Source: Cristatella mucedo (Eukaryota; Bryozoa; Phylactolaemata; Cristatellidae). From it: a stretch of 64,000 bases of DNA. The DNA lies in the NCBI GenBank assembly GCA_009760855.2, contig WPIO01000057.1, positions 190,001 to 254,000 of the forward strand, in the 5' to 3' direction. Under the pieces are notes generated by a model that saw nothing but the letters and a program-made list of their open reading frames with translations, was not told the origin of the DNA and did no database searches. A program made the position numbers and the translations under genes. Numbering within the stretch: the stretch's first letter is position 1; each line of letters begins with the position of its first letter. Of this stretch, positions 42,855 to 52,537 are shown piece after piece.

Positions 42855-44264
42855 ATGCCGACTGGCGAGATATTCGATGGTGCTCTTTCTGAGCATCTAA
42901 TTCGTTCGACTTATTTGGCGCCAGACGGAGACGTGGAGCGCGGAGCGGTCCGTCTCGGCAAGCTGATCGCGCGCCTAAGAGTGCCGCCTCTGTTCACCAC
43001 GCTCCGGCTGAACACGCTCGTCGCCGCCGACGCCGCTGCTGCGGTGGCGGCGGCCGTCGAGCGGCAGTACGCCGACAGGGGGCTGGCCCCGCCGCGCTGG
43101 TACGTCCACCCGCTGCTCGACGACCTACTGGTGGTGGAGAACGCCGGACCGCGCGAGGGCCTCGCGCGGCACGATAAGGAGGTCGTCGTCGACGCGCCGT
43201 GCGGCGCCGCCGTGCTGCGCGGCGCGAACGTGTTCGCGCAGGGAGTGCTGGGCGCGCCGACCGGCCTGCGGTCGGGCGACTCCGTGTCGCTCTACGCCGA
43301 CGTGTCGGCTTCGTGCCTGAGAGGCTGCGTCAAGCCGCTTGCCGGACCCAAGCTGTTCGTGGGCAACGGCCGAGCGGTGCTGAGCAGGGACGAGCTGTTC
43401 TGCGGCGGCGGTGGCGACGCGCGGCGGCAGGAGCCGCCGCGCGGCCTGGCGGTCGACGTGACCGAGCCGCTGTACGAAGCGCCGCGGCTGGCCGACCTGC
43501 TGCCGGCTCTCGCCTTCGCGCAGAACCTGCCGTCGGTCGTGTGCGGTCACGTGCTCGGCCCTCGGCCCGGCGAGCGCGTGCTGGACATGTGCGCGGCGCC
43601 AGGCGGCAAGACGACGCACCTGGCTACGCTCATGCGCAACAAGGGCACGCTGATCGCGCTCGACAAGTCGAAGGCCAAGCTTCGCTCGCTCGAGGACGCC
43701 CTGACCCGCTGGGGTCTGACGTGCTGCAGCGCGTTCGCCTGGGATGCGACCCGGTGCTGTGACTCCAGCAGCCGCCGGTCCGACGACGGCGCTGTGCTGG
43801 ACGGACGCAGCGAGCTGCTGCCGCCCTACCCGCCGGGCTCGTTCGATCGGATCCTGCTTGACGCGCCGTGCAGCGCTCTCGGCCAGCGCCCGTGCCTCGG
43901 GTACGACCGCGGCCTGACGGAAGTGACGTCGTTTCCGGCGCTTCAGCAGCGCCTGCTCGCATCTGCTGCCGAGCTGCTGCGGCCCGGCGGCACGCTGGTG
44001 TACAGCACGTGCACGCTGCCTCTGGCAGAGAACGAGGAGGCCGTGGCTTGGGTGCTGGCCGCCTGCCCATCGCTGCAGCTCGAGCCACAGACGCCACACA
44101 TCGGCGCACCTGGCTTGCCGTGCGACGGCCTGAGCGCCGAGCAGCTGGGCATGCTGCAGCGCTTCGATCCGGCGGCAGAACTCGGCGGCTCCTCGCCCGC
44201 AGCTGCGTGCGATTGTGACACGATCGGATTCTTCATCGCCAAATTTATCAAAAAAATCACTTGA
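42855..44264 (+). CDS. NSUN6: tRNA (cytosine-5)-methyltransferase NSUN6, intronless
   Basis: An RsmB/NOP2-Sun family RNA m5C methyltransferase; mammalian NSUN6 methylates C72 of tRNA-Thr and tRNA-Cys and some mRNA sites. The single open frame has 469 codons, the length of the human protein. A PUA domain lies at about residues 115-205 (GAAVLRGANVFAQGVL, KLFVGNGRAVLSRDELF). The Rossmann methyltransferase domain follows: motif I VLDMCAAPGGKTTH at 242-255, motif IV DAPCSALGQRP with Cys339, and motif VI YSTCTLPLAENE with catalytic Cys386. The two cysteines are 47 residues apart, as in human NSUN6 (326 and 373). The protein ends IGFFIAKFIKKIT. Codon use is strongly GC-rich at third positions. Vertebrate NSUN6 genes are multi-exon, so intron loss or retrocopy replacement is likely. 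Confidence 0.97.
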   Translation: MPTGEIFDGALSEHLIRSTYLAPDGDVERGAVRLGKLIARLRVPPLFTTLRLNTLVAADAAAAVAAAVERQYADRGLAPPRWYVHPLLDDLLVVENAGPREGLARHDKEVVVDAPCGAAVLRGANVFAQGVLGAPTGLRSGDSVSLYADVSASCLRGCVKPLAGPKLFVGNGRAVLSRDELFCGGGGDARRQEPPRGLAVDVTEPLYEAPRLADLLPALAFAQNLPSVVCGHVLGPRPGERVLDMCAAPGGKTTHLATLMRNKGTLIALDKSKAKLRSLEDALTRWGLTCCSAFAWDATRCCDSSSRRSDDGAVLDGRSELLPPYPPGSFDRILLDAPCSALGQRPCLGYDRGLTEVTSFPALQQRLLASAAELLRPGGTLVYSTCTLPLAENEEAVAWVLAACPSLQLEPQTPHIGAPGLPCDGLSAEQLGMLQRFDPAAELGGSSPAAACDCDTIGFFIAKFIKKIT

Positions 44265-44724
44265 GCCGGTAGTAAGTAATTGCTGTCGACTGCCCAGTAT
44301 GTAGACTGCCCACTCTCTTTCTATCTTCCCTTTTGTTCACTCTCCATCTCCTCTCATTCACTTTCTTTTGTTACTCTAGCTCTCTCCCTCTTTCTCTGCT
44401 TTGTCTCCTGCATTCAATATATTTTTGTAGGTGTATGCATATACTCTTACTTCCAGTTTACGAACTCCCACAATATAGCATTTCATTCTCTTAGCCGTTG
44501 GGCACTAAAGCTGCACGATTGGAGTAATGTTCACAGAAGTGAAATGCCTACACAGGAAACCCAGGGGCCCTAAACTGCTATTCCTGCACCCAATGATTGA
44601 GTTAGACTGTTCGGCAACCGGGAACAAAGCTACAAATGGTGCCCCCTCCCCTTGTCGAAAATTGCTGCAAAATAGCTCCACCGAAGAAGAAGCGAAAACA
44701 AACTAATAGTAGCAGGCATATTGA
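44265..44724. other. 3' flank of NSUN6, no other gene
   Basis: Pyrimidine-rich sequence follows the NSUN6 stop. It presumably contains the 3' UTR, but I saw no canonical AATAAA close to the stop. Confidence 0.35.
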
Positions 44725-45245
44725 GTCGAGAACATTTAGGTCCCTTCATTCTATGGCTCCAGCCTATCTGTCAGATATACTAACCCATCAGGCCAAGCAT
44801 CGTACCACCCGCTTCTCGGAATCCAACAGTCTAGAAATACCTCATATACAAACCTTAAATCCTTTGGAGACCGTGCATTTAGTTCATATGCTCCCAAAGC
44901 CTGGAACTCCCTCCCGACCTGCGTCAAAACATCCCCTGACCTGACCACATTTAAAAGGAACCTAAAAACACACCTATTTAGGACAGCATTTAGTGGGTCC
45001 CTGTGATTCGTCTTTGATGTGCTTATGCGTGCTGACACTGTGCATGCTGCCACTAACCACATTTGCATGCTGACCCTGTGCATGTCACCCCTAACCATAT
45101 TATTCATCTTGTTTGTTTTTCAAGCATGATTTTACTTACCATTCGATTGCATTTCACTTTACAGCAAATGTAAAGCGCCTAGAGAGAGATTAAGTTCTCT
45201 GAGGGCGCTTTATCAAGTGAATTATTATTATTATTATTATTAACA
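44725..45245 (+). mobile_element. L2 family 1, 3' end, young-looking
   Basis: Starts abruptly within the [18 protein letters not shown] block, keeps the C-terminal coding region nearly identical to copy A, and has the full 3' UTR, stem-loop and (TTA)n tail. A short 5'-truncated insertion just downstream of NSUN6. Confidence 0.9.
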
Positions 45246-45273
45246 TTTTAATAGCTGTAGTAGAGATACAAGG

Positions 45274-45871
45274 TACCGTATTTTTACGAATATAAGCCGC
45301 ACTTTTTTCCAATTTTGTTGGCAAAAATAAACCTGCGACTTTTACACTGCAAATCAATATTTGACACCAGCAGGAAGAATTAGAAGAGCCAGTATTGAAC
45401 ATGTTTGTGCATGGGTTTTACATGAATTAAAACAAAAGTCATTAGTCACAGTTCAAGAGGACAGGAATTTCAAACATGCTGGATGGAACTGAAGAGGATG
45501 CAATCGGTGAGGAAAGTGACAATTCAGAAGTTGACAATGTTGCAGAAGACTACATAATTTATTTATATAGCGCCCCAAGAGAACTTAATCTCTATTCAGG
45601 TGCTTCACATATGCCTCGGGGTTCAAGCCCTTGGACCTCAGTCTGACCTTGGTTGGGGCGAGCACCTTAACCACTAGACCAACCGAGCTCGGCTATGAAT
45701 ATATTAGCAGTAACGACGAGTTTCTTGCTAATTGCGATGATTAAAAGCAAACTTATATTACTAAAATAAGCTATATACTCAGTAGTAATATTTTTCAAAA
45801 GCATTTTCAAAAAATTATGTCTAAATTAATTTGTGACTTGGGCGTGACTTATACTCGAAAAATACGGTAGC
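45274..45871. mobile_element. pogo-like DNA transposon remnant with TA-flanked terminal inverted repeats
   Basis: The left end CCGTATTTTTACGAATATAAG and the right end, read on the minus strand, CCGTATTTTTCGAGTATAAG are imperfect inverted repeats, each preceded by TA, the Tc1/mariner-type target duplication. Between them a plus frame reads MLDGTEEDAIGEESDN, close to the LDGTEDD signature near the C-terminus of pogo/CENP-B-type transposases. A SINE-A is inserted in the right half. The copy has lost most of its transposase. Confidence 0.68.
45556..45695 (-). mobile_element. SINE-A inside the pogo-like element
   Basis: Near full length in minus orientation: tail, TATAGCGCCCCAAGAGAAC...TTCAGGTGC body, GGGTTCAAGCCC B-box region and ACTAGACCAACCGAGCTCGGC head end. 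Confidence 0.88.
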
Positions 45872-45884
45872 TATCTCGGTCTTC

Positions 45885-47480
45885 GGTGCAGAGTCGTAAC
45901 GTATGCAGAGCATTTTAAGTCACCTTTCGTTGTTCAGCTCTGTTTCACCAACGTCTGAACAATAGAAGCCTTCAAGATCTAGAAATTGCTGGCGGAATTT
46001 GGTCTCATCTAGTGTTTTCAAAAGCCGCTCAACTTCCAACAAGAAACCAATGTGACATCAAGATCTGTGGAGATGCCGGGAGAACCTAGATGTAGTTTCT
46101 TGTTGAAGATCGTCTATGCTGTTCTTCACTATCCGTGAAATCTCCTCTGCCGTGAGATCATCATCTTGAGAGTTCTCGAGGCATCTGTCTTTTGGAGGAT
46201 TCTTCGTTCAACTGCAGCTCCCCACAATTTACTTCTTCCTTTGGCATCTAGTGATTCTTGGTCTTCTCGGAAGTCGTGGCAACTCAATCTTAAAAGAGTG
46301 GAGTCACAAAACGGTTTTTGGAGTTCATCTTTGGATCTTGCAGTCGCTTCTGACAATCTTCCTTAAGATACTGTACGAAAATGGCAATAGTGCCAAAGTT
46401 CAAATGCAACTGAGCCAACAAGTTAAAGTTCAAAATACGATGTAGGAGACTGTAAGCTTCACTTGTTTAAGTGTCCACTTTTGTCCTCAGTTGCTCCAAA
46501 AGACCTACAATGCTGTCCAGTTCATCATTGATAGCTTTGACAGCCTCCACTCTTGTACTCCATCTTGTTGCAGAGTCACGTTTGACAGTGACGGCTAAGA
46601 TTTTTTTCAGTTCTTTCCACAGAATTGATCTTGAAAAGAATAAACATATGTTCTCCAGTGTTCCAAAAAAGGTAATGACAACCGAGTCTTGACTTGCAGC
46701 ATGAATAAGCCAGGTTCAAGCTATGGTTATCTCAGTTTACATAAACTGCCTTCTTATTTCTTGACATTGTTCTTTTATGGACGTTTGATAAGTGGCCAGA
46801 TCACTGCTGAGTTGCCGTGGCACTGCGATCTGCAACCTTGCAATGACATTTTGTCATATTCAAGTTTATTCCTGATTGGACTCTCAATTGCTGCAGCATC
46901 TTTGGCGTAACTTTGAAGAAAGCCTAGGAAAGACACATGATGATGATGATTCTTAAGCAATGACAACTACTCTCCTGCTGCCGACTATGGATCATCCTTT
47001 TCAGCGATTCTGAGCTGCTACTTCCATGCTACTCACTACCTCGACTGCTCTCCTGACTCTGCTACGCTTCCCACTTTCTCTTTGTTTCGTGAGATGAAGT
47101 CTGTTGGCTACCGAATGCGTACCGAAAGCCGCTTAAGCTGTGAGTTCGCTATACATAACTCTCCTGCGTAACACCCACATAGTCTCTGTGGCTTTGTGGA
47201 GTTACGGACGGAGATGCATTACATTACATTAGATTACTGTTTTGTAAGCAAAATCAACGTTGACATATCCAATGACACCCGACACCTGCTCATGGTGTGC
47301 CAAATCAAGAGTTGAGTCAAGCACAAGTCCACGGTACTTTTTTCGCCGTATTTCACAGAGTAGCTTGTCTCTGACTGTGGATGCAAGTATACAAAGGAAC
47401 CTATTTTGGGTTTGACGAGACAGGTAACAGACTTAATTGTCATATTCCCTCGTACGCACTCCCGACCAAAATTTTCCGCA
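45885..47480 (-). pseudogene. hAT-type transposase remnant (DUF4371/ZMYM1-like), split by an L2 end
   Basis: Minus-strand fragments in order: LLCEIRRKKYRGLVLDSTLD then LAHHEQVSGVIGYV near 47250-47400, AVYVN*DNHSLN near 46720-46760 (an in-frame TGA at the usual Cys), FFGTLENICLFF and SATRWSTRVEAVKAIND near 46500-46660, and QFLDLEGFYCSDVGETEL near 45960. This order and these motifs are typical of hAT transposases of the DUF4371 group. Several frameshifts and stops show it is inactive. The family-2 L2 end at 46940-47235 separates the first block from the rest. Confidence 0.78.
46940..47235 (+). mobile_element. L2 family 2, 3' end nested in the hAT remnant
   Basis: From AAGCAATGACAACTACTCTCC to GGAGTTACGGACGGAGATGCATTACATTACATTAGATTAC, that is, the family-2 3' UTR with (ATTAC)n tail. 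It interrupts the hAT coding sequence. Confidence 0.85.
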
Positions 47481-47484
47481 ATAT

Positions 47485-48864
47485 TAAGGCTCATTCCTAG
47501 TATATGCCGGGATTGATAAAAGATGGCCTTTTAAGGTTTAGTGAGTTTGATTTTAAACATTTTGGCGAGCGCGGTACTCTGACGGGCTTATCCGTCGATA
47601 ACCCGACAGCTGTCGTACGAATAATTTCCGTTGCTATGCGCTCCTGAGCCGCTCGACCCCTACCAGCTGCTGCTGCGGCTGAGCAACGACTACATTGGGG
47701 TGCATACATACCATTTCATATAATCATATGTATTACTATTTACATAGATTATATATATATATCCTTGTTATCATTATTATTATCTCTCGCTCTCTTTCCC
47801 GTTCTGTCCGCCCCGTTTTCTATCCCACAGAGTAATCACGTGACTAACATATCGGCACTTAGCAGAGCTGCTCACGCTGAGCGAGCAGGTGGTGCGTCGT
47901 GACCGCGACCCCACTTAGAGCGACCCTCGATTGATTCTGCAGGCTGCTAGTAGCCCCTGCAGTCGGTAGTGTGGTACCGGTCCACGCACCTCGCTTCTGC
48001 TAGGCGAGCGTTCTCATAATGTTTTGGGAGGGGATTGGCTTTGGAGTAAAAATATTTCAAAGTTACGGCTGATGAGTAGCAACGACGGCACGACGAAAGG
48101 ACACAGTCTCACACTCTGAATGAATTGGCGGGAATAGAGCGCAGCATTTCATCGCGTGTCCCGCCCAACAAACCGCGTACATAGCTTCCGGCCAGTGCGT
48201 AGTCAATTAGTCAATTAGCCAGTGCATTCTTGCCGCGATATCTGACTAGCTTCAGGCGCCGAGCGGCTCAGCTGCCTAAAGCAGCGGCCACTCGCTCGAC
48301 TCCTGCAGCTCTCGCTGGCGGCCGCCGTCTTTCACCGGACTCGCGGTCGCTGTAGCAGCGCTGGCGTTGCTTAGCGTGTCCCGTTGCAGGCCTCTTTAGG
48401 GGCTCGCAGAGGTGCAGTCGAAACGGCGGCGCCAGCTGACGACTTGCCGGTTTATGGCTAATCGCCATTATTCGCGGTTCTCCATTATTCGCGATTCTAT
48501 GTAATTCATTGTGCGACATTCTTTGGCTGAGGCCTTGTAAAAAGCTGGCGCCACGAGGTGAGTGTAAGCTGCACCAAGCACGCCCCGCTATAGAGACAAC
48601 GAAGCGAAGACGCCGAGCAGGGCTTCATCACTCGTGTATTCCGTCAACGCTCGCAGCATTACGCCACACAGCCGTTCTCCCCTCTGTCCTGCTTCCTTCC
48701 CATAGCCTCCTCCTGCCCCAGCAGCGACTCATCCTTGTAAAACACTAAATCATTTAACCGTAACTCCATATAACCCATAAACCAATAACACCATAACATA
48801 AACCACAGTGGGCAGGCAGTTGGGATGCGAAACTCAGCGTCGGGATTGGAGTTAATTTGTGCTC
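47485..48864. other. no gene seen; GC-rich at 48240-48560
   Basis: A minus-strand frame at 48519-48268 is open but has no recognisable domain. CpG-rich sequence near 48250-48560 could be a promoter. No exon is supported. Confidence 0.3.
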
Positions 48865-49655
48865 TAGGCCACAGAGCCGTCAGTGTACGCTTGCTAAAAT
48901 TCGGGTTTGTTTAGATAAGGATACCACGTCTAAGTTGGTCCATGCATTCGTGACATCTCGTCTCGACTTCTGCAACTCACTGCTTACTGGCCTACCAGCA
49001 TGTGCGATCAGGCGATTGCAGCTGGTGCAAAACTCGGCAGCTAGGCTTGTCTGTCGTGAGCGTCGCAGTTGCCACATTACACCACTTCTCGCCGACCTGC
49101 TCTGGCTACCAGTCAAGCAACGGATTGACTTCAAGGTTTTGTCGCTCACTTTTAGGTCCCTTCATTCTATGGCTCCAGCCTATCTTTCAGATACACTACC
49201 CCATCAGGCCAATCATCGTACCACCCGCTTTTCGGAATCCAACAGTCTAGAAATACCTCGTACAAACCTTAAATCTTTTGGAGACAGCGAATTTGGTTCG
49301 TATGCTCCCAAAGCCTGGAACTCCCTCCCGGCTTGCGTCAGAACATCCCCTGACTTGACCACATTTAAAAGGAACTTAAAAACACCTATTTAGGAGAGCA
49401 TATAGTGGGTCCCTGTGATTCGTCCTTCACTTGCTTATGCGTGCTGACACTGTGCATGCTGCCACTAACCACATTTGCATGCTGACCCTGTGCATGTCAC
49501 CCCTAACCATGTTATTCATTGTGTTTGTCTATCAAGCATGATTTTACTTACCATTCAATTGCATTTTCCTTTGCAGCAAATGTAAAGCGCCTAGAAAGAG
49601 ATTTTGTTCTCTGAGGGCGATTTATTAAGTACATTATTGTTATTATTATTATTAC
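48865..49655 (+). mobile_element. L2 family 1, 3' end
   Basis: The reading frame runs from about 48880 ([18 protein letters not shown]) to about 49390, with the usual [20 protein letters not shown] and [18 protein letters not shown] blocks. The 3' UTR, stem-loop (decayed left part) and (TTA)n tail follow. 5'-truncated. Confidence 0.9.
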
Positions 49656-51054
49656 GCCATGGCCGCCGTCCGTTGAAGGGCTGTAACCGTCAGCCGCTGT
49701 CAAATAGACTTGTCTGCATTATGGGTGCTGATTTGGTATGTCAAGGTATGCGAGTGCTCGTCATCGCTGCCGCGTTCCTGCTACTGCCTGCATACCGGCA
49801 TTCTACGGTGCAGCTTTAACGAGCAACCGTGCTGTGCTGCAAGGTTCACGCGTCGCCAGTATTTGTCGCGAGTCGAGACTAGTGTCGCCAAGAGTGCCAT
49901 ATTTGTGGCCTAGGTCGGACCGTGCGTGGAGCTCGCCGTCGAACGAGCCGGCGCCGGGGCTCGAAGCGCGCCATCTTGCTGCCCGCTCGCGGCTGCCCTG
50001 CTTGCCTTTCTGTTGGCGTTAATTGACGCCTCTCACCGTAGGCTCGCAGCCTCGATCGGTAAGGAGCCGACGGAGCTCTCCGGTCGGCCGAGAGCGCCGT
50101 TAGGTCCCCGGGCGCACCATTAGGCGGTGGCGGCCGCCCAGCGGCTTTGCAAGCTGTCGCTCGGCATGTGGGGGGGGTGTCGGTTCGTCGGGTTAAAGCT
50201 GAGCTAACGCGGTCGTAGTCGTGCTTCTGTTTTTGGTGCATACGTCGCCGAGACTAGGTCCGAGGCTGGTTAAAGGCAGAACGTAAACGTCAGAAGCTGA
50301 GTGCGGTTCTACTTCTTGGCCAAAACCGAGGGAAGACAGAACCAGCTACCCATCGTAGGATACACAGGGCATAGCTTTTTCGTGACTATTAAAAGCATGG
50401 TGGACGACCTGCAAAATCAACGAAGCATTCCTGAGTCCCTGCTAGTCAGTTCGACACTTCGAATCGGATAATGAAGCAGGGGGGCGACGTAGGCCATCGC
50501 TGAAGGTGCAAATTCACCGGGAGGTGCATGGTGGGAAGGAAGGGCTGTGTCGTAAGTCCCTTGCAAAAGCAGTTTACCATGACTACTCTAGAAGTGGAGT
50601 AAGTGGGAAGCAAGGACAGCGGAAAAGTGACCCGTGCAAGCGTACTAGAAAAACGAAGATCGAAGCAGAACCCAAGCAGGATGGAAGCAAGACTGTCGGC
50701 GTACATGCGGCCTAAGGGGCTGGAGGCTGCTGAGCACAATGAATGCGTAAGAGCGGCTGCAGCGCCGCACCAAGGCGAACCAAGGCGCCCAATCGTCCTG
50801 AGATGAATTGTCCGGTTACCCACCGAAGTGCCCGCAAAAGAGTATGGGGGGGGGGGGACTTGCTCCGATAACAACCAAACCGTCGTGGCAGTTTTTCTGT
50901 TTACCGTATATTTATTACGAAGCAACGCACAAGGGCGATATAGCATGATCCCTGGCACTACAGCTTTCTCTTTGTCCTTCTCACTCTCGTCTCTCCCGTT
51001 ATTTCTCACTTTTGTCTCTCTCTGTCTCTCTTTTTCTGTCCCTCTCCCCTCTCT
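49656..51054. other. no gene seen; 3' flank of the DLEC1-like gene
   Basis: CpG-rich at about 49900-50200. The first few hundred bases below 51324 should hold the 3' UTR of the minus-strand DLEC1-like gene; an AATAAA on that strand lies near 50912. Frames in this region match no family I know. Confidence 0.35.
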
Positions 51055-51221
<167 letters not shown>

Positions 51222-51323
51222 GCGTTCTCGCTGACGGCCGCAGACGATGGCTTGGCAGAGCCTCTCGGTCCGGCGGAGGCATCCTCGAGGCGGCGGCTTT
51301 AGCGAGCGCTCGGAACGCGACCT

Positions 51324-51468
51324 CTAGCGAGAGCTCGGAGTCACCTCCAGATTGACGAGGCTCTCGTGCCTCTCATCATACGAGCCGCTGCCCTTGACGT
51401 TGATTACCAGTTGCTGCTCGCCGAGTCGTCCTTCCACAACCATGTTGCCTTCATAGTCTTCGGCGTCG
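51324..51468 (-). CDS. DLEC1-like gene, terminal exon
   Basis: Acceptor CTGTTGCTAG, then [19 protein letters not shown] and [13 protein letters not shown], the last two strands of an ASH domain, followed by a short tail and TAG. Phase 2 in, matching the exon at 53261. Confidence 0.8.
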
Positions 51469-52483
51469 CTAGCAACAGAGACGCGACGGCGGCGCTGACG
51501 GCTGAGGGCCGAAGCGGCGTGCGGCTGGACAGCGCTCGCTCGGCTGTCTTGGCGGCGGCCGCTTCTAGGCGCGAGCGTGAGCCTCGCTTTTCGCACGCAC
51601 CCAGCGACGTACGATCGACGCACACGAAAGCGGTCGGACGCCTGCCTCGCCGTAAAGCCTCATTTAGATAGCGACCGCAAAGCGTCGTCTGGTCAATGCC
51701 CCGCTTATAAGTAGCGTGGCGGCCTTGGGGCCAGAGGACGATAAGCTTCAGCTCTGCCTGCGAGTGAAGGACGGTCCTAACCGCATGGCACGAACATCGT
51801 GAGCTCCGGTCTTCTAGGTCTCGGATTCAAAGTCTTCGCTGGCTATACAATGTTTCGCCGGTCGACATGACCCCGACCATAACCCGGGTGGTGCACTTTG
51901 CCGGCGCTGCATGTGGGCAATCCGGAATGAAGGTAAAGTTTGGGTGCTGACGGCGTGCTCTGTATTCATCTTTATTTGACACTTCTAAACATGAGCATAC
52001 AGGACCCCAATAGCCGAACGACGAGCAGAGGTTTTCCGCTAGCGCCAGCGGGTGAGCCTAAAACCTTGAATTACGTAGACCAGAGGTTCATTTATTGAGC
52101 TCAGAGGTGACCGATTTGAACGCTACAATCAGCGGACTGACCGCGGGAGCTAGCTAAATAACTTGAATTTATATTTATTCGCGTGTACACTAAGTTTAAG
52201 GTATAGTAGAGCAGCAAAAACAGGAGCGTCCACTACACGTTTACAATCAAACAAATGTATTTTAAGGAGCAAACAGGGCGCGTCAAGCGATGCACGACAT
52301 AGGACAGCGTGGACGCTAGCTCAACTAGCTTCTGCAGCAACTGGTCAAAGGCCACGTGACATCCTCGAGTATCGCCGTATGCCCACCAAGGAGGTCAACG
52401 GTTTCGTAAGGGCGAGCAGATGCCGGAAACTGACCATAAGGCTAGACAATAATGTAAATACAATTGCCGAATGCACGAACGAC

Positions 52484-52537
<54 letters not shown>

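Noticed and set aside
43125-44109. 324-codon minus frame and other long frames over NSUN6
   Set aside because: Shadows of a GC-rich coding sequence; the plus frame carries all the methyltransferase motifs.
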